From NCBI GenBank assembly GCA_019636565.1, contig JAHBXG010000011.1:45074-109073 (forward strand): a stretch of 64,000 bases of DNA, given 5' to 3'. Both the position numbers and the translations under genes were made by a program. Shown piece after piece: positions 44,903 through 52,695 of the stretch. Origin of the DNA: Phycisphaeraceae bacterium (GTDB lineage: Bacteria > Planctomycetota > Phycisphaerae > Phycisphaerales > UBA1924). Numbering within the stretch: the first letter of the stretch is position 1; each line of letters opens with the position of its first letter. The notes under the pieces are model-generated. The model worked only from the letters and a program-made list of their open reading frames with translations. It was not told where the DNA came from and ran no database searches.

Positions 44903-45802
44903 TCACCCGCTGTACAGCGTCCCCGTATTCACCACCGGCTGCACCCCGTGATCGCCGCAGAGCACGACCATCAGGTTGCTCACCATCGCCGCGCGCCGTT
45001 CATCATCCAACTTCACTTTCCCGCCCTTCTCAAGATGCTCGAGCGCGGATTCCACCATCCCCACAGCGCCCTCCACGATCCGGAACCGCGCCGCGACCAC
45101 GGCGTCCGCCTGCTGCCTCCGCAGCATCGACCCGGCGATTTCCGACGCGTACGCCAGGTGCGACAACCTCGTCTCCTCGATCGCAACGCCCGCCTTCACG
45201 ACCCGTTCCTGCAACTCCGTCGCGAGGGCCTTGCTCACCTCGTCCGTCGCGCCGCGAAGCGAGGTCTCGTGCTCGATGCCCGTGTCGTACGGATACACCG
45301 ACGCCAGATGCCGCAGCGCCGATTCGCACTGCGTATCCACGAAACTGCTGAAGTTTGCAACATCGAACGAGGCCCGCGCCGCGTTCTCGACTCTCCAGAC
45401 AACCACCGCGCCGATCTCGATCGGGTTGCCCCGAATGTCGTTCACCTTGATCGTCGGCGTCACCATGTTGTTGGTGCGAAGCGAGATGCTCGGCCTCTTC
45501 GCCAGCGGGTTCAGCCACCAGAACCCCGACGTCTTCACCGTCCCCTGGTAACTGCCGAAGAAAATCACCACCCGCGCCGTATTGGGCTGGATGATCGTCA
45601 GCCCGCTCAACACGACCACGTTCGCCGCAAACAGCAGCACCGCCAGAATGCCCAGCGCCACCATCCCCGCCGGCGCGTGAGGCATCCCCTCCGACTGCCG
45701 CACCGCATACACAAACAGCGCGATGATCGGCACAAACGCGATCAGCCCCGCGAACAGCACCGGCCACCCTCGAACAGTCTTCGCTGCAAACTCGTTGGTC
45801 AT
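44903..45802 (-). CDS. SPFH/band-7 domain membrane protein
   Basis: 299 aa from ATG 45802 (AAGGAG 6 nt upstream). Two N-terminal helices (PVLFAGLIAFVPIIALFVYA; MVALGILAVLLFAANVVVL) precede a band-7 domain: GLTIIQPNTARVVIFFGSYQ, VKTSGFWWLNPLAK, NPIEIGAVVVWRVENAARAS, DTQCESALRHLASVYPYD and LQERVVKAGVAIEETRLSHL. Such proteins form membrane microdomains or scaffold rings. An RHH gene follows, and a TGATATCA element lies in the promoter region. Confidence 0.9.
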   Translation of the reverse strand: MTNEFAAKTVRGWPVLFAGLIAFVPIIALFVYAVRQSEGMPHAPAGMVALGILAVLLFAANVVVLSGLTIIQPNTARVVIFFGSYQGTVKTSGFWWLNPLAKRPSISLRTNNMVTPTIKVNDIRGNPIEIGAVVVWRVENAARASFDVANFSSFVDTQCESALRHLASVYPYDTGIEHETSLRGATDEVSKALATELQERVVKAGVAIEETRLSHLAYASEIAGSMLRRQQADAVVAARFRIVEGAVGMVESALEHLEKGGKVKLDDERRAAMVSNLMVVLCGDHGVQPVVNTGTLYSG

Positions 45803-45860
45803 CGCGAACTCCTTGTCCACTCCGAGGCGAGCCCTCGCGGCACCCGCCACGGTATTGAAA

Positions 45861-45868
45861 TGATATCA
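45861..45868. promoter_or_regulatory. TGATATCA palindrome upstream of the SPFH gene (candidate RHH operator)
   Basis: Perfect 8-bp palindrome followed by a partial copy TTGATA at 45871-45876, about 60 bp before the SPFH start. It is an AT-rich island in a GC-rich region. The RHH product encoded downstream is the natural candidate to bind it. Inference only. Confidence 0.4.
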
Positions 45869-45975
45869 CATTGATAGGAATCGCACGCCGACGATTTCGC
45901 TCAGACCGATCGATTGCTGCAAGTGCTTGATCCTGCTTGAATTACAGATAAACCGTACAAAACCCAATTTTCTAC

Positions 45976-46003
45976 TTGCAATACCGATCAAAACCCGTAT
46001 TTT
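45976..46003 (+). promoter_or_regulatory. Sigma-70-like promoter placed for a near-leaderless transcript
   Basis: TTGCAA (45976-45981), 16 nt, TATTTT (45998-46003). The expected start at about 46010 would coincide with the ATG at 46011, and no Shine-Dalgarno sequence is present. Confidence 0.4.
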
Positions 46004-46010
46004 ATCCGCC

Positions 46011-46889
46011 ATGGACGCCCACAAACCAACCCCGATCGAGATACCCCCGCCCCGCGACGAAGCGACCCTGCTCGCCCTGTACCTGGAGGGCGTTCCGCTC
46101 GTCCAGATCGCCCGCGCGCTCCAGGTCGCCGTCCAAACCGTGCTCGATTTCATCCGCACCGACGAAGCCCGCCAGTGCATTCAGAACTACGAAGAGTGCA
46201 TCGAGCGTCAGACTCGCCTCTACGCCCAGGCCTCCCGAATCCCCGCCATGGCCACGCTCCGGGAAGTCTGCGCGTCCGAAGGTTCACTCGCCGAACGTCG
46301 CCGCGCCGCCTCCGATCTCCTCCGCCAAAGCCGCGCGGCAGAAAAGCCCGACAAAGGCCGCCGCTTCAACCGCACCCCGCACCAAACCCCCACTCCCGAA
46401 TCGTTCCTTCCCAATCCCAACATCGAACCCCTTCCCGTGCCCCCGCCCCAGACGCGCCCACACCACACAAACGACCTCGACGCAAACGTCCTGACCGCGA
46501 ACGAACTCGGCGCACACGATTTGGAGGCGCCACCGCCCGCCGAATCACGCGCAAAGCCGCCGACGCCAGACCGCTCTGAAGTCGATCTGGTCAACATTGC
46601 AATTTCGCCCCAGCCTTCCGAACCGGACCAGTCGTCCGCGCACGGCTCGTTCATCGCGCACGACCACACCGCAAGCTGGCACGCCTTCCAGCACGACGGT
46701 CCCGGCGATTCCGCTCCCGATATTGAACCACTTGCGGATCAAGCCGCCCCGCACGCAACCGCGCCCATCGATCCGCCGCAGATCGTCACACCCGTCTCAT
46801 CCCCGCCCCACATCCCATCACCCTTCGACGCCATCTGCCCCGCCGAAATCTCAAGCCCTCTCCCCGACGCCGTCCCAGTCGCCGCCTGA
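46011..46889 (+). CDS. Helix-turn-helix protein with Pro/His-rich tail, unknown
   Basis: 292 aa. Residues about 17-50 (ATLLALYLEGVPLVQIARAL, then QVAVQTVLDFIRTDEA) form a probable helix-turn-helix, followed by a helical segment to about residue 105 (TRLYAQASRIPAMATLREVC; AERRRAASDLLRQS). The remaining 190 residues are disordered and rich in Pro, His, Thr and Ala. Upstream sequence is AT-rich and lacks a ribosome site. I do not recognise the family; a DNA-binding role is inferred from the N-terminus. Confidence 0.68.
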   Translation: MDAHKPTPIEIPPPRDEATLLALYLEGVPLVQIARALQVAVQTVLDFIRTDEARQCIQNYEECIERQTRLYAQASRIPAMATLREVCASEGSLAERRRAASDLLRQSRAAEKPDKGRRFNRTPHQTPTPESFLPNPNIEPLPVPPPQTRPHHTNDLDANVLTANELGAHDLEAPPPAESRAKPPTPDRSEVDLVNIAISPQPSEPDQSSAHGSFIAHDHTASWHAFQHDGPGDSAPDIEPLADQAAPHATAPIDPPQIVTPVSSPPHIPSPFDAICPAEISSPLPDAVPVAA

Positions 46890-46952
46890 CCCCGCAGATG
46901 AGATCCGCGCCACCAACAGCGACCCTCCCCCATCGGCGCCCGTTCTCTTCTG

Positions 46953-46998
46953 CATTCCCCAATCCGAATTCCGCAATCCGAAATCCGCAATCCCAATC
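46953..46998. repeat. Degenerate AATCCG(C/A)A repeat
   Basis: Imperfect units of aatccgaattccgc and aatccgaaatccgc in the convergent gap between the HTH gene and ruvA. Directly adjoins another repeat at 47001. No coding assigned. Confidence 0.6.
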
Positions 46999-47000
46999 CC

Positions 47001-47031
47001 CTCTCTGTGCCTCTGCGCCTCCGTGGTGAAT
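47001..47031. repeat. CTCTGTGCCTCTG...CCGTGGTGAA dispersed repeat
   Basis: Sequence begins ctctctgtgcctctgcgcct and ends ccgtggtgaat. On the minus strand it reads as the peptide FTTEAQRHREG, which I know as a recurring spurious peptide in many annotated bacterial genomes, indicating a widespread intergenic repeat. Confidence 0.6.
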
Positions 47032-47040
47032 CTTCCCGCT

Positions 47041-47700
47041 TCAGCCCCCCGCAAACACCGCCGCCACCAATTCATCCGCTGTCTTCGACGCAGCGCGTCC
47101 CGCACGTGCTGTTCGCTCCTGCGCCAGCGCAACTCGCCGCTCCGCATCCGCGCGCGTCTCGCCCAGCGTCGTCAGCACCGTCACCGCTTCTTCCGCGATC
47201 GGGCTCAGGCGCGACGGCATCGCGATCGATCCCGACTTGATCTCGAGTGATCCCAGTTCCTGCTCGCTCAGGAAACTCTCCACCTTGCCATGGAGTTCCG
47301 CGATGATCGTCTCCGCCATCCGCTTGCCGATCTCCGGCAGTTTGATGAGCGCGTGGGCATCTCTGGAAGCGATCGCCCGCGCAATCGCCGCCGGCTCGAT
47401 CGCCATCGCCCGAAGCGCCTTCTTGTTCCCGATCCCCTTGACCGTCGTGAACACCTCAAAGAACGCCCGATCCCGCTGCGCCGTGAACCCGATCAGCCTC
47501 GGTATAAAACTCGTCCCCTGCCCCTGCCCTTCCAGGTATTCAAGCGTGCTAAACGTCACCGTCTGCCCGATGCGCGACGCCAGCGACCTCGCCACATACG
47601 CCGGCAGAAGCACCTCGCGCGCACTGCATCCGTCCGGCGAGGCAACGATCGCCGCAGTCTCAAGAACCGCTTCGAGTTTTCCCGTCAGGCGGCAGAGCAT
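47041..47700 (-). CDS. ruvA: Holliday junction branch-migration protein RuvA
   Basis: 219 aa DNA-binding subunit of RuvAB. N-terminal OB domain begins MLCRLTGKLEAVLETAAIVA; the helix-hairpin-helix pair appears as FFEVFTTVKGIGNKKALRAM and ALIKLPEIGKRMAETIIAEL; domain III near the C-terminus includes EEAVTVLTTLG. ATG 47700 chosen; upstream codons to 47853 run into the neighbouring gene. ruvB and ruvC are not in the window; ruvX lies 5 kb away. Confidence 0.92.
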   Translation of the reverse strand: MLCRLTGKLEAVLETAAIVASPDGCSAREVLLPAYVARSLASRIGQTVTFSTLEYLEGQGQGTSFIPRLIGFTAQRDRAFFEVFTTVKGIGNKKALRAMAIEPAAIARAIASRDAHALIKLPEIGKRMAETIIAELHGKVESFLSEQELGSLEIKSGSIAMPSRLSPIAEEAVTVLTTLGETRADAERRVALAQERTARAGRAASKTADELVAAVFAGG

Positions 47701-47794
47701 GAGGCACAAGATAGCAGGATCAAATCGGCCGCAATGCCCGAATCGACCGGCCTCCCCGAGCGGCACGCCTTTCAGCCTGTCCCGCCCCCCGGCT

Positions 47795-48559
47795 CTATTC
47801 GCACAGCAGCGCGTTGTACGCCGCGATGAAGATGACAAAGTCCGCGTCATCAACGAAGCCGTCCGCGTTCAGATCCGCCGGGCAACCGGGTGCCATCGAC
47901 GGATCGGCGCAGTCGAGAAGGTTGTACGCACCGGCGAATATCACGAAGTCCGAATCGTCCACAAACCCGTCGTGGTTCAAGTCCCCCACGCACGCCGTCC
48001 CGATCAGGATGTTGTCATAGCCGGTGTTGACCGAGCGACCGATCGACGTCGTCCAGCGGATGCTGGTCAGGGCCACATCCGAAACGACCCCGAAGAACCC
48101 GACCTTGGTGGAATCGTGATCATGCAGATATGTGTCGAGCAATTGGTGACCCGCACCATAAAGACGGATCGTCGCCGGCCCGAACTCGTTGAGATAGGTA
48201 TCGAAGCCGACGTTTTTCGTTGGAGTCGCGAGGAACAACTCAAAGTCTTCATCACCATTCGCCGTGATCACCCGCGTTCCGATCGGTCCCGGCACGCCGA
48301 AGTTCGTGTAGCTCGCGAGGTTGATGTAGACGTTCGGAGCGGGCTCGCCCGCGTAAGGAGAAAACGTGCCCACCGGCCTCGTCAGCGACGCCAGAATCTG
48401 CTCCGCCGGCGCGTTCTCGAAATCCTCGACCACCACCGGATTGGTCGCGGCGACAAAGCCCGCCTTGGTCGAGTAATAGGTCTGGCCCGCCAGAACAGAC
48501 GTGACTTGAGAGCCCGCAAAGCCGCACGCAAAAACGAAAACCGCACAAGATGGACGCAT
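47795..48559 (-). CDS. Secreted protein with dockerin-like C-terminus
   Basis: 254 aa from ATG 48559, signal peptide MRPSCAVFVFACGFAGSQV onward. The body (residues about 30-180) has VVVEDFENAPAEQILASL, NVYINLASYTNFGVPGPIGT and FLATPTKNVGFDTYLNEFG, resembling a carbohydrate-type beta sandwich. The end has two calcium-loop repeats (DLNHDGFVDDSDFVIF, DLNADGFVDDADFVIF) bracketed by cysteines (ACVGD, LDC, GCPAD, LLCE), the same module as at 23100 and 31687. Confidence 0.82.
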   Translation of the reverse strand: MRPSCAVFVFACGFAGSQVTSVLAGQTYYSTKAGFVAATNPVVVEDFENAPAEQILASLTRPVGTFSPYAGEPAPNVYINLASYTNFGVPGPIGTRVITANGDEDFELFLATPTKNVGFDTYLNEFGPATIRLYGAGHQLLDTYLHDHDSTKVGFFGVVSDVALTSIRWTTSIGRSVNTGYDNILIGTACVGDLNHDGFVDDSDFVIFAGAYNLLDCADPSMAPGCPADLNADGFVDDADFVIFIAAYNALLCE

Positions 48560-48899
48560 ACGTGGCCCTTCAATCTGGACCGGCAAACGCTTCGGCGCTC
48601 GGCACCGGCCTCAGAAAAGCCTACCGCGCGGCACAAGCAAAGCGAACACCAATGCCGCGGGGTGCCTATAGTTCTATCTCGCCAGTGGCCTCATGAGCAC
48701 TTTCGGCTTGAGCCTTCAGCCCTTCGCGGCAGGCTCGCCCACCGATCGTCCTGGGAATCTGCTGGCAGCGGTCGGAGTTTTTTCCGGTCGCTCCACCCCA
48801 GTACGGCACTACTTGTCCCAATCGTTTGGTGCAGGGAACGCCCGAAACATTCGTCCGCTCAGGCTTCGCGCCGGCGGCACGAAGGAGTTCTGTCTCTTC
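48560..48899 (+). other. 340-bp non-coding gap; long leader of the DEAD-box helicase gene
   Basis: Divergent intergenic region between the dockerin-type gene and the helicase. An in-frame opening from 48693 exists but its residues look unlike coding sequence, and AAGGAG at 48881-48886 supports ATG 48900. No tRNA, clear hairpin or consensus promoter recognised. It could act as a regulatory 5' leader, as for some cold-shock helicases. Confidence 0.4.
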
Positions 48900-50609
48900 A
48901 TGCCTCATTCTCGTTCCTCGTCCAACAACTCGGGCCATTCCAACCACGCACACCGATCGCACAAGCCCTCGCATCCCAAGGCCCACGGCGGCAACTCGCA
49001 CGGGCATTCCCACGGCAAGCCCCAGCACCGCTCCGGCGGCTCTTCGCACGGGTCTCATGCGTCCCACGGAACTCGTGACTCGCACGGCTCACGCGACTCG
49101 CGCGGCAGCGGCCACGCGCCCTCCCATAACAAGCTCATCGCTCGCGGCGGACCCGACGACGTCATCCAGGCCAACATCGCCGTCAGCACCCCAAAGACGC
49201 CCGACGCGACGCTCTTCTCCGAACTCAACCTCTCGGCACCCGTGCTCCGCGCACTGACCGACGAGGGCTACACGACCCCCACCGCCATCCAGGCGCAGGC
49301 GATTCCGCCCCTCATGGCCGGAAGCGATCTGCTCGGTTGCGCTCAGACGGGCACAGGAAAAACCGCTGCCTTCGCGCTCCCGATCCTCCACCTGCTCACA
49401 ACCGAGAAGCGCGACGTGACGAATCGCGGGCCGTATTTGCCCCGCGTGCTTGTCCTCTCGCCCACGCGCGAACTGGCTACGCAGATCGGTGAAAGTTTCC
49501 AGGCCTACGGACGCCACACCGGCCTTCGCGGCACCTGCATCTTCGGTGGCGTCAGCCAGGGCCGCCAGGTCCGCGCTCTCCGCGATGGCATCGACATTCT
49601 CGTTGCAACGCCCGGCCGCCTGATCGATCTGATCGAGCAGCGCCACGTTGACCTCAGCCAGATCAAGATCCTGGTGCTCGACGAAGCCGACCGCATGCTC
49701 GACATGGGCTTCATCGCCCCGATCCGCCGCATCGTCAGCCTGTTGAGCCCCAATCGCCAGACCATGATGTTCAGCGCGACGATGCCCCGCGAAATCATGA
49801 AACTCGCCGATTCTCTCCTCAAGAACCCGGTCAAGGTTGCCGTAACCCCGGTCGCGTCCGCCGCCCCGATGATCGAGCAGTCGCTCTACATGGTGCAGAA
49901 GCACATGAAGCCCGCCCTCCTCGAGCACATCCTCCAGGAAGCCAAGGTCACGCGGGCCGTGGTCTTCACCAAGACCAAGCACGGCGCCGACAAGCTCTCC
50001 AAGGTGCTCAATCGCTCCGGCATTTCCGCCGTCGCCATCCACGGCAACAAGGCCCAGAGCCAGCGCGAACGCGCTCTCGACGGCTTCCGCGCCGGTCGCA
50101 GCCGAATCCTCGTCGCCACCGACGTCGCCGCCCGAGGCCTCGACGTCGACGGCATCTCCCACGTCTTTAACTTCGATCTCCCGATGGAGCCCGAGGCCTA
50201 CGTGCACCGCATCGGCCGCACCGGCCGCGCGGGCGCCAAGGGCATCGCCATCAGTTTCTGCGACGGCGCCGAGCGCGGCCTGATGCGTGATATTGAACGC
50301 GTTACCGGCAAACGCTTCAACGCGATCACCCAGTTGCCCGCTCTCCCCGAGCCGGTTCCCCCCACCGCCGAAGAGCGCGAAGCCGATCGTCGGTCGTACG
50401 AGGAGCGCAACTCCGGCGGCTACGGCGGTCGATCGCACTCGTCCCGTCCGGGTTGGAATCGCCCCCGCAACGACGGTGGCGAACGTTCCGCCTCGGCGCC
50501 TCAGGGCCAAGGTTTCAACGGCACTCCGAATTCGGGTGGCGGCCAGCGCAGCGGCGGCAAGCCGTTCCGCTCCGTCCGTGGCGTGCACGCTCGTCCCCAG
50601 GGACGCTGA
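48900..50609 (+). CDS. DEAD-box RNA helicase, RhlE-like, with His/Ser-rich N-terminus
   Basis: 569 aa. After an 80-residue N-terminus very rich in His, Ser and Gly, the helicase core has the Q-motif segment GYTTPTAIQAQAIPP, motif I AQTGTGKT (148-155), Ia PTRELATQI, II VLDEADRMLD, III FSATMP, V DVAARGLDV and VI HRIGRTGRAG. The tail is Arg/Gly/Ser-rich, a common RNA-binding extension. Start by the AAGGAG at 48881; 48693 is the rejected alternative. Terminator follows. Confidence 0.94.
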   Translation: MPHSRSSSNNSGHSNHAHRSHKPSHPKAHGGNSHGHSHGKPQHRSGGSSHGSHASHGTRDSHGSRDSRGSGHAPSHNKLIARGGPDDVIQANIAVSTPKTPDATLFSELNLSAPVLRALTDEGYTTPTAIQAQAIPPLMAGSDLLGCAQTGTGKTAAFALPILHLLTTEKRDVTNRGPYLPRVLVLSPTRELATQIGESFQAYGRHTGLRGTCIFGGVSQGRQVRALRDGIDILVATPGRLIDLIEQRHVDLSQIKILVLDEADRMLDMGFIAPIRRIVSLLSPNRQTMMFSATMPREIMKLADSLLKNPVKVAVTPVASAAPMIEQSLYMVQKHMKPALLEHILQEAKVTRAVVFTKTKHGADKLSKVLNRSGISAVAIHGNKAQSQRERALDGFRAGRSRILVATDVAARGLDVDGISHVFNFDLPMEPEAYVHRIGRTGRAGAKGIAISFCDGAERGLMRDIERVTGKRFNAITQLPALPEPVPPTAEEREADRRSYEERNSGGYGGRSHSSRPGWNRPRNDGGERSASAPQGQGFNGTPNSGGGQRSGGKPFRSVRGVHARPQGR

Positions 50610-50631
50610 AGACTTGAACTAGATTGAATTC

Positions 50632-50666
50632 GCCCGGCTCGCACATGCGGGCCGGGCTTTGTTTTT
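50632..50666 (+). terminator. Intrinsic terminator of the DEAD-box helicase gene
   Basis: GCCCGGC (50632-50638), 12-nt loop, GCCGGGC (50651-50657), then TTTGTTTTT. Confidence 0.85.
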
Positions 50667-50700
50667 GGAATCCGCACCTTGGCTTCATAGGCTTTGCCCC

Positions 50701-51174
50701 ATGAACGTGGATCACTCTCATTGGATGCGTTTGGCAATCGAGCAAGCCCGCAAGGGAATAGCGAGCGGCCAATCGCCCTTTGGCGCCGTCGTGGTCCGCA
50801 ATGACTCGCTGGTAGCGGGCGGACACAACGAAGTCTGGAAACGCACCGACCCAACCGCCCACGCCGAAGTGGTGTGCATCCAGAACGCCGCCAAGGCGAT
50901 TGAATCGATCGATCTGGCCGGCTGCGTGATGTACACGACCACAGAACCTTGCCCCATGTGCGCCTCGGCGATCCACTGGAGCAAGTTGGACGCGGTCTAC
51001 TGCGGCGCGACCATCGCCGACGCCGAGAAAGCCGGTTTCACCGAATTGACTCTGCCAATCGAAGACGTCTATCGAATCGGAAAAAGCAAGACCAAAGCCG
51101 TGCGGGGCGTGCTGACAGACGAATGCGCCGGCTTGTTCGCAGAATGGATCGCCGCTCGCGGCAGGGCCTACTAA
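50701..51174 (+). CDS. Nucleoside/guanine deaminase (cytidine deaminase superfamily)
   Basis: 157 aa zinc deaminase. Catalytic motif TAHAEVVCI (His ligand and proton-shuttle Glu) and TTTEPCPMCASAIHWS (two Cys ligands). The order and flanking NEVWKRTDPTAHAE, plus KAGFTELTLP-like region, look closer to guanine deaminase GuaD than to tRNA-adenosine deaminase TadA. ATG 50701 chosen over 50659. Substrate is not proven from sequence. Confidence 0.87.
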   Translation: MNVDHSHWMRLAIEQARKGIASGQSPFGAVVVRNDSLVAGGHNEVWKRTDPTAHAEVVCIQNAAKAIESIDLAGCVMYTTTEPCPMCASAIHWSKLDAVYCGATIADAEKAGFTELTLPIEDVYRIGKSKTKAVRGVLTDECAGLFAEWIAARGRAY

Positions 51175-51193
51175 GGCATCCAGGGCCCGCTGC

Positions 51194-51595
51194 TCAGGGC
51201 GAAACGAGTGCGCACACCGCGCCGCCCGGATCCTGGATCGCGCAGAACATCTGACCACCCATCTTGCGCGGCCCGTCGAGCAATTTGCCGCCGAGTTCGA
51301 CACATCGCTTGGCGCTGGCTGCGACATCCGCAACCGTGATGTACATCAGCCACTGCGACGGCAATTTCGCGTTCGGACCTCTCGCGTGGCAAACGCCGGC
51401 GACCACGGGACCCCGCTTGCCGTCGGCGCCGGGCGCGTGCATGCAGTAATCGGCGTAAGCACCGGCGGCGTCCGACATCGCCACGTCCGACGTCTCCCAC
51501 CCCGCGACGCCCTTGTAGAAGTCCCTCAAACGGGATGCGTCTTCTGTGGTGTAGTCATGCCAGGTGATGTGTCCGACGCTGTTTGGAAGGCTCAT
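51194..51595 (-). CDS. VOC (glyoxalase/bleomycin-resistance) family protein
   Basis: 133 aa with two beta-alpha-beta-beta-beta modules: VGHITWHDYTTEDASRLRDF then YKGVAGWET, and WLMYITVADVAASAKRCVEL then GGKLLDGPRKM. His9-type and Glu/His ligand positions cannot be assigned with confidence. The metal-dependent reaction is unknown; many relatives are annotated only by fold. Converges with the deaminase gene after 19 bp. Confidence 0.88.
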   Translation of the reverse strand: MSLPNSVGHITWHDYTTEDASRLRDFYKGVAGWETSDVAMSDAAGAYADYCMHAPGADGKRGPVVAGVCHARGPNAKLPSQWLMYITVADVAASAKRCVELGGKLLDGPRKMGGQMFCAIQDPGGAVCALVSP

Positions 51596-51813
51596 GGTTC
51601 CTCTTTGGCAGAAACAATGGCATTGTTTCGCTCCCCCGCCACGCGCGGCGAGAGCTGCGAAGCCCAGAATGACTCACGAACGCCCGATAAAAGATCGCTG
51701 GACCGGCTTCGTCCTCACCGGGGAGCCGAACCCTTGCATCTCGTTCGCGTTGGCGTTAGTCTGGCGAGTCACCAGGCCGCTCCGCCGCGGCCGCTACTTG
51801 GAGGAGAGAGAAA

Positions 51814-52464
51814 ATGCGATCAGGGATCATTGCGCTTTGTGTCTTTGGAATCTGCGGCACCGCCTCGGCGGCAGCACTGTACAGCCAGCCCGACAACGCC
51901 CCCGGCTCGGGCGGCTATTACTCTGTCGGCGGCCCAAATCAGTTCTTCACCCAGCGAATGGCCGACGACTTCACGATCGCCGGCGGAACCGTGACATCCG
52001 TGCGCTGGTGGGGCAGCAGCCAGAACTTTCAGTTTGCCGACTTGACCAACATCACCGGATTCGATGTCGCGATCTACGGCGATCTGGGCGGCGTTCCCGA
52101 CGCGGGGAACGTGCTCTACCACAGCGCCCCCACGCTCGCGGGTTTGACGATCACGCCGACCGGCAATTTCTCTGTGTCCAACGCGATCCAGTACCAGTTT
52201 GATCTCAACATCGCTCCGCTGAATCTTGCCGGCGGTACGTACTGGTTCTCGGTGGGCGGCCTGCTGAGCAATAACTTTGGCGACACCTTCGTCTGGAACG
52301 TGAGCAGCACCGGCAATGCGGCGAACGCGTCGTTCTTCTATCCCAACAGCGGATGGATCGCGTTTGCTCCGAGCGACAACATGGCCTTCGAAATCATCCC
52401 CGCACCCGGCGCTTCTGCACTGCTCGGTTTGGGAATGATCGTTGCCGGCCGTCGCCGCCGCTGA
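51814..52464 (+). CDS. Secreted PEP-CTERM-like protein, paralogue 1
   Basis: 216 aa; GGAGGAGAGAGAAA precedes the ATG. Signal peptide MRSGIIALCVFGICGTASA. The body has ADDFTIAGGTVTSVRWWGSS and QYQFDLNIAPLNLAGGTYWF, consistent with a beta-sandwich. C-terminus FEIIPAPGASALLGLGMIVA then GRRRR is a PEP-CTERM-like tail. Tandem paralogue at 52696. A strong terminator lies 28 bp after the stop. Confidence 0.84.
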   Translation: MRSGIIALCVFGICGTASAAALYSQPDNAPGSGGYYSVGGPNQFFTQRMADDFTIAGGTVTSVRWWGSSQNFQFADLTNITGFDVAIYGDLGGVPDAGNVLYHSAPTLAGLTITPTGNFSVSNAIQYQFDLNIAPLNLAGGTYWFSVGGLLSNNFGDTFVWNVSSTGNAANASFFYPNSGWIAFAPSDNMAFEIIPAPGASALLGLGMIVAGRRRR

Positions 52465-52491
52465 TTTTTGAACTCAATTCAGGGTGTTCCA

Positions 52492-52525
52492 GGCCGCGCC
52501 GATTTCCCCCGGCGCGGCCTTTTTC
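52492..52525 (+). terminator. Intrinsic terminator between the tandem PEP-CTERM paralogues
   Basis: GGCCGCGCCG (52492-52501), 8-nt loop, CGGCGCGGCC (52510-52519), then TTTTTC. Separates transcription of the two paralogues. Confidence 0.88.
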
Positions 52526-52695
52526 TTGCATCGATGGCCATTGCCGAACTTTTTTGCCGTGAATATCTCGATCAACTGCAACAACATGAGCCCTTGAGTG
52601 GAATGACTGCACATCGTCGAACGTGGCATGCACGGCGTGCGGCACCGGTGGCGAATGTTCGAAGGCGCAAGCAGGGCAGTCCCGGGAGATTCGCC

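Noticed and set aside
44525..45874. 449-aa plus-strand frame over the RHH and SPFH genes
   Set aside because: Opposite strand encodes a coherent SPFH domain; this frame contains repeat-derived peptide and no domain.
49089..50588. 499-aa antisense frame over the DEAD-box helicase
   Set aside because: Shadow; helicase motifs are all on the plus strand.
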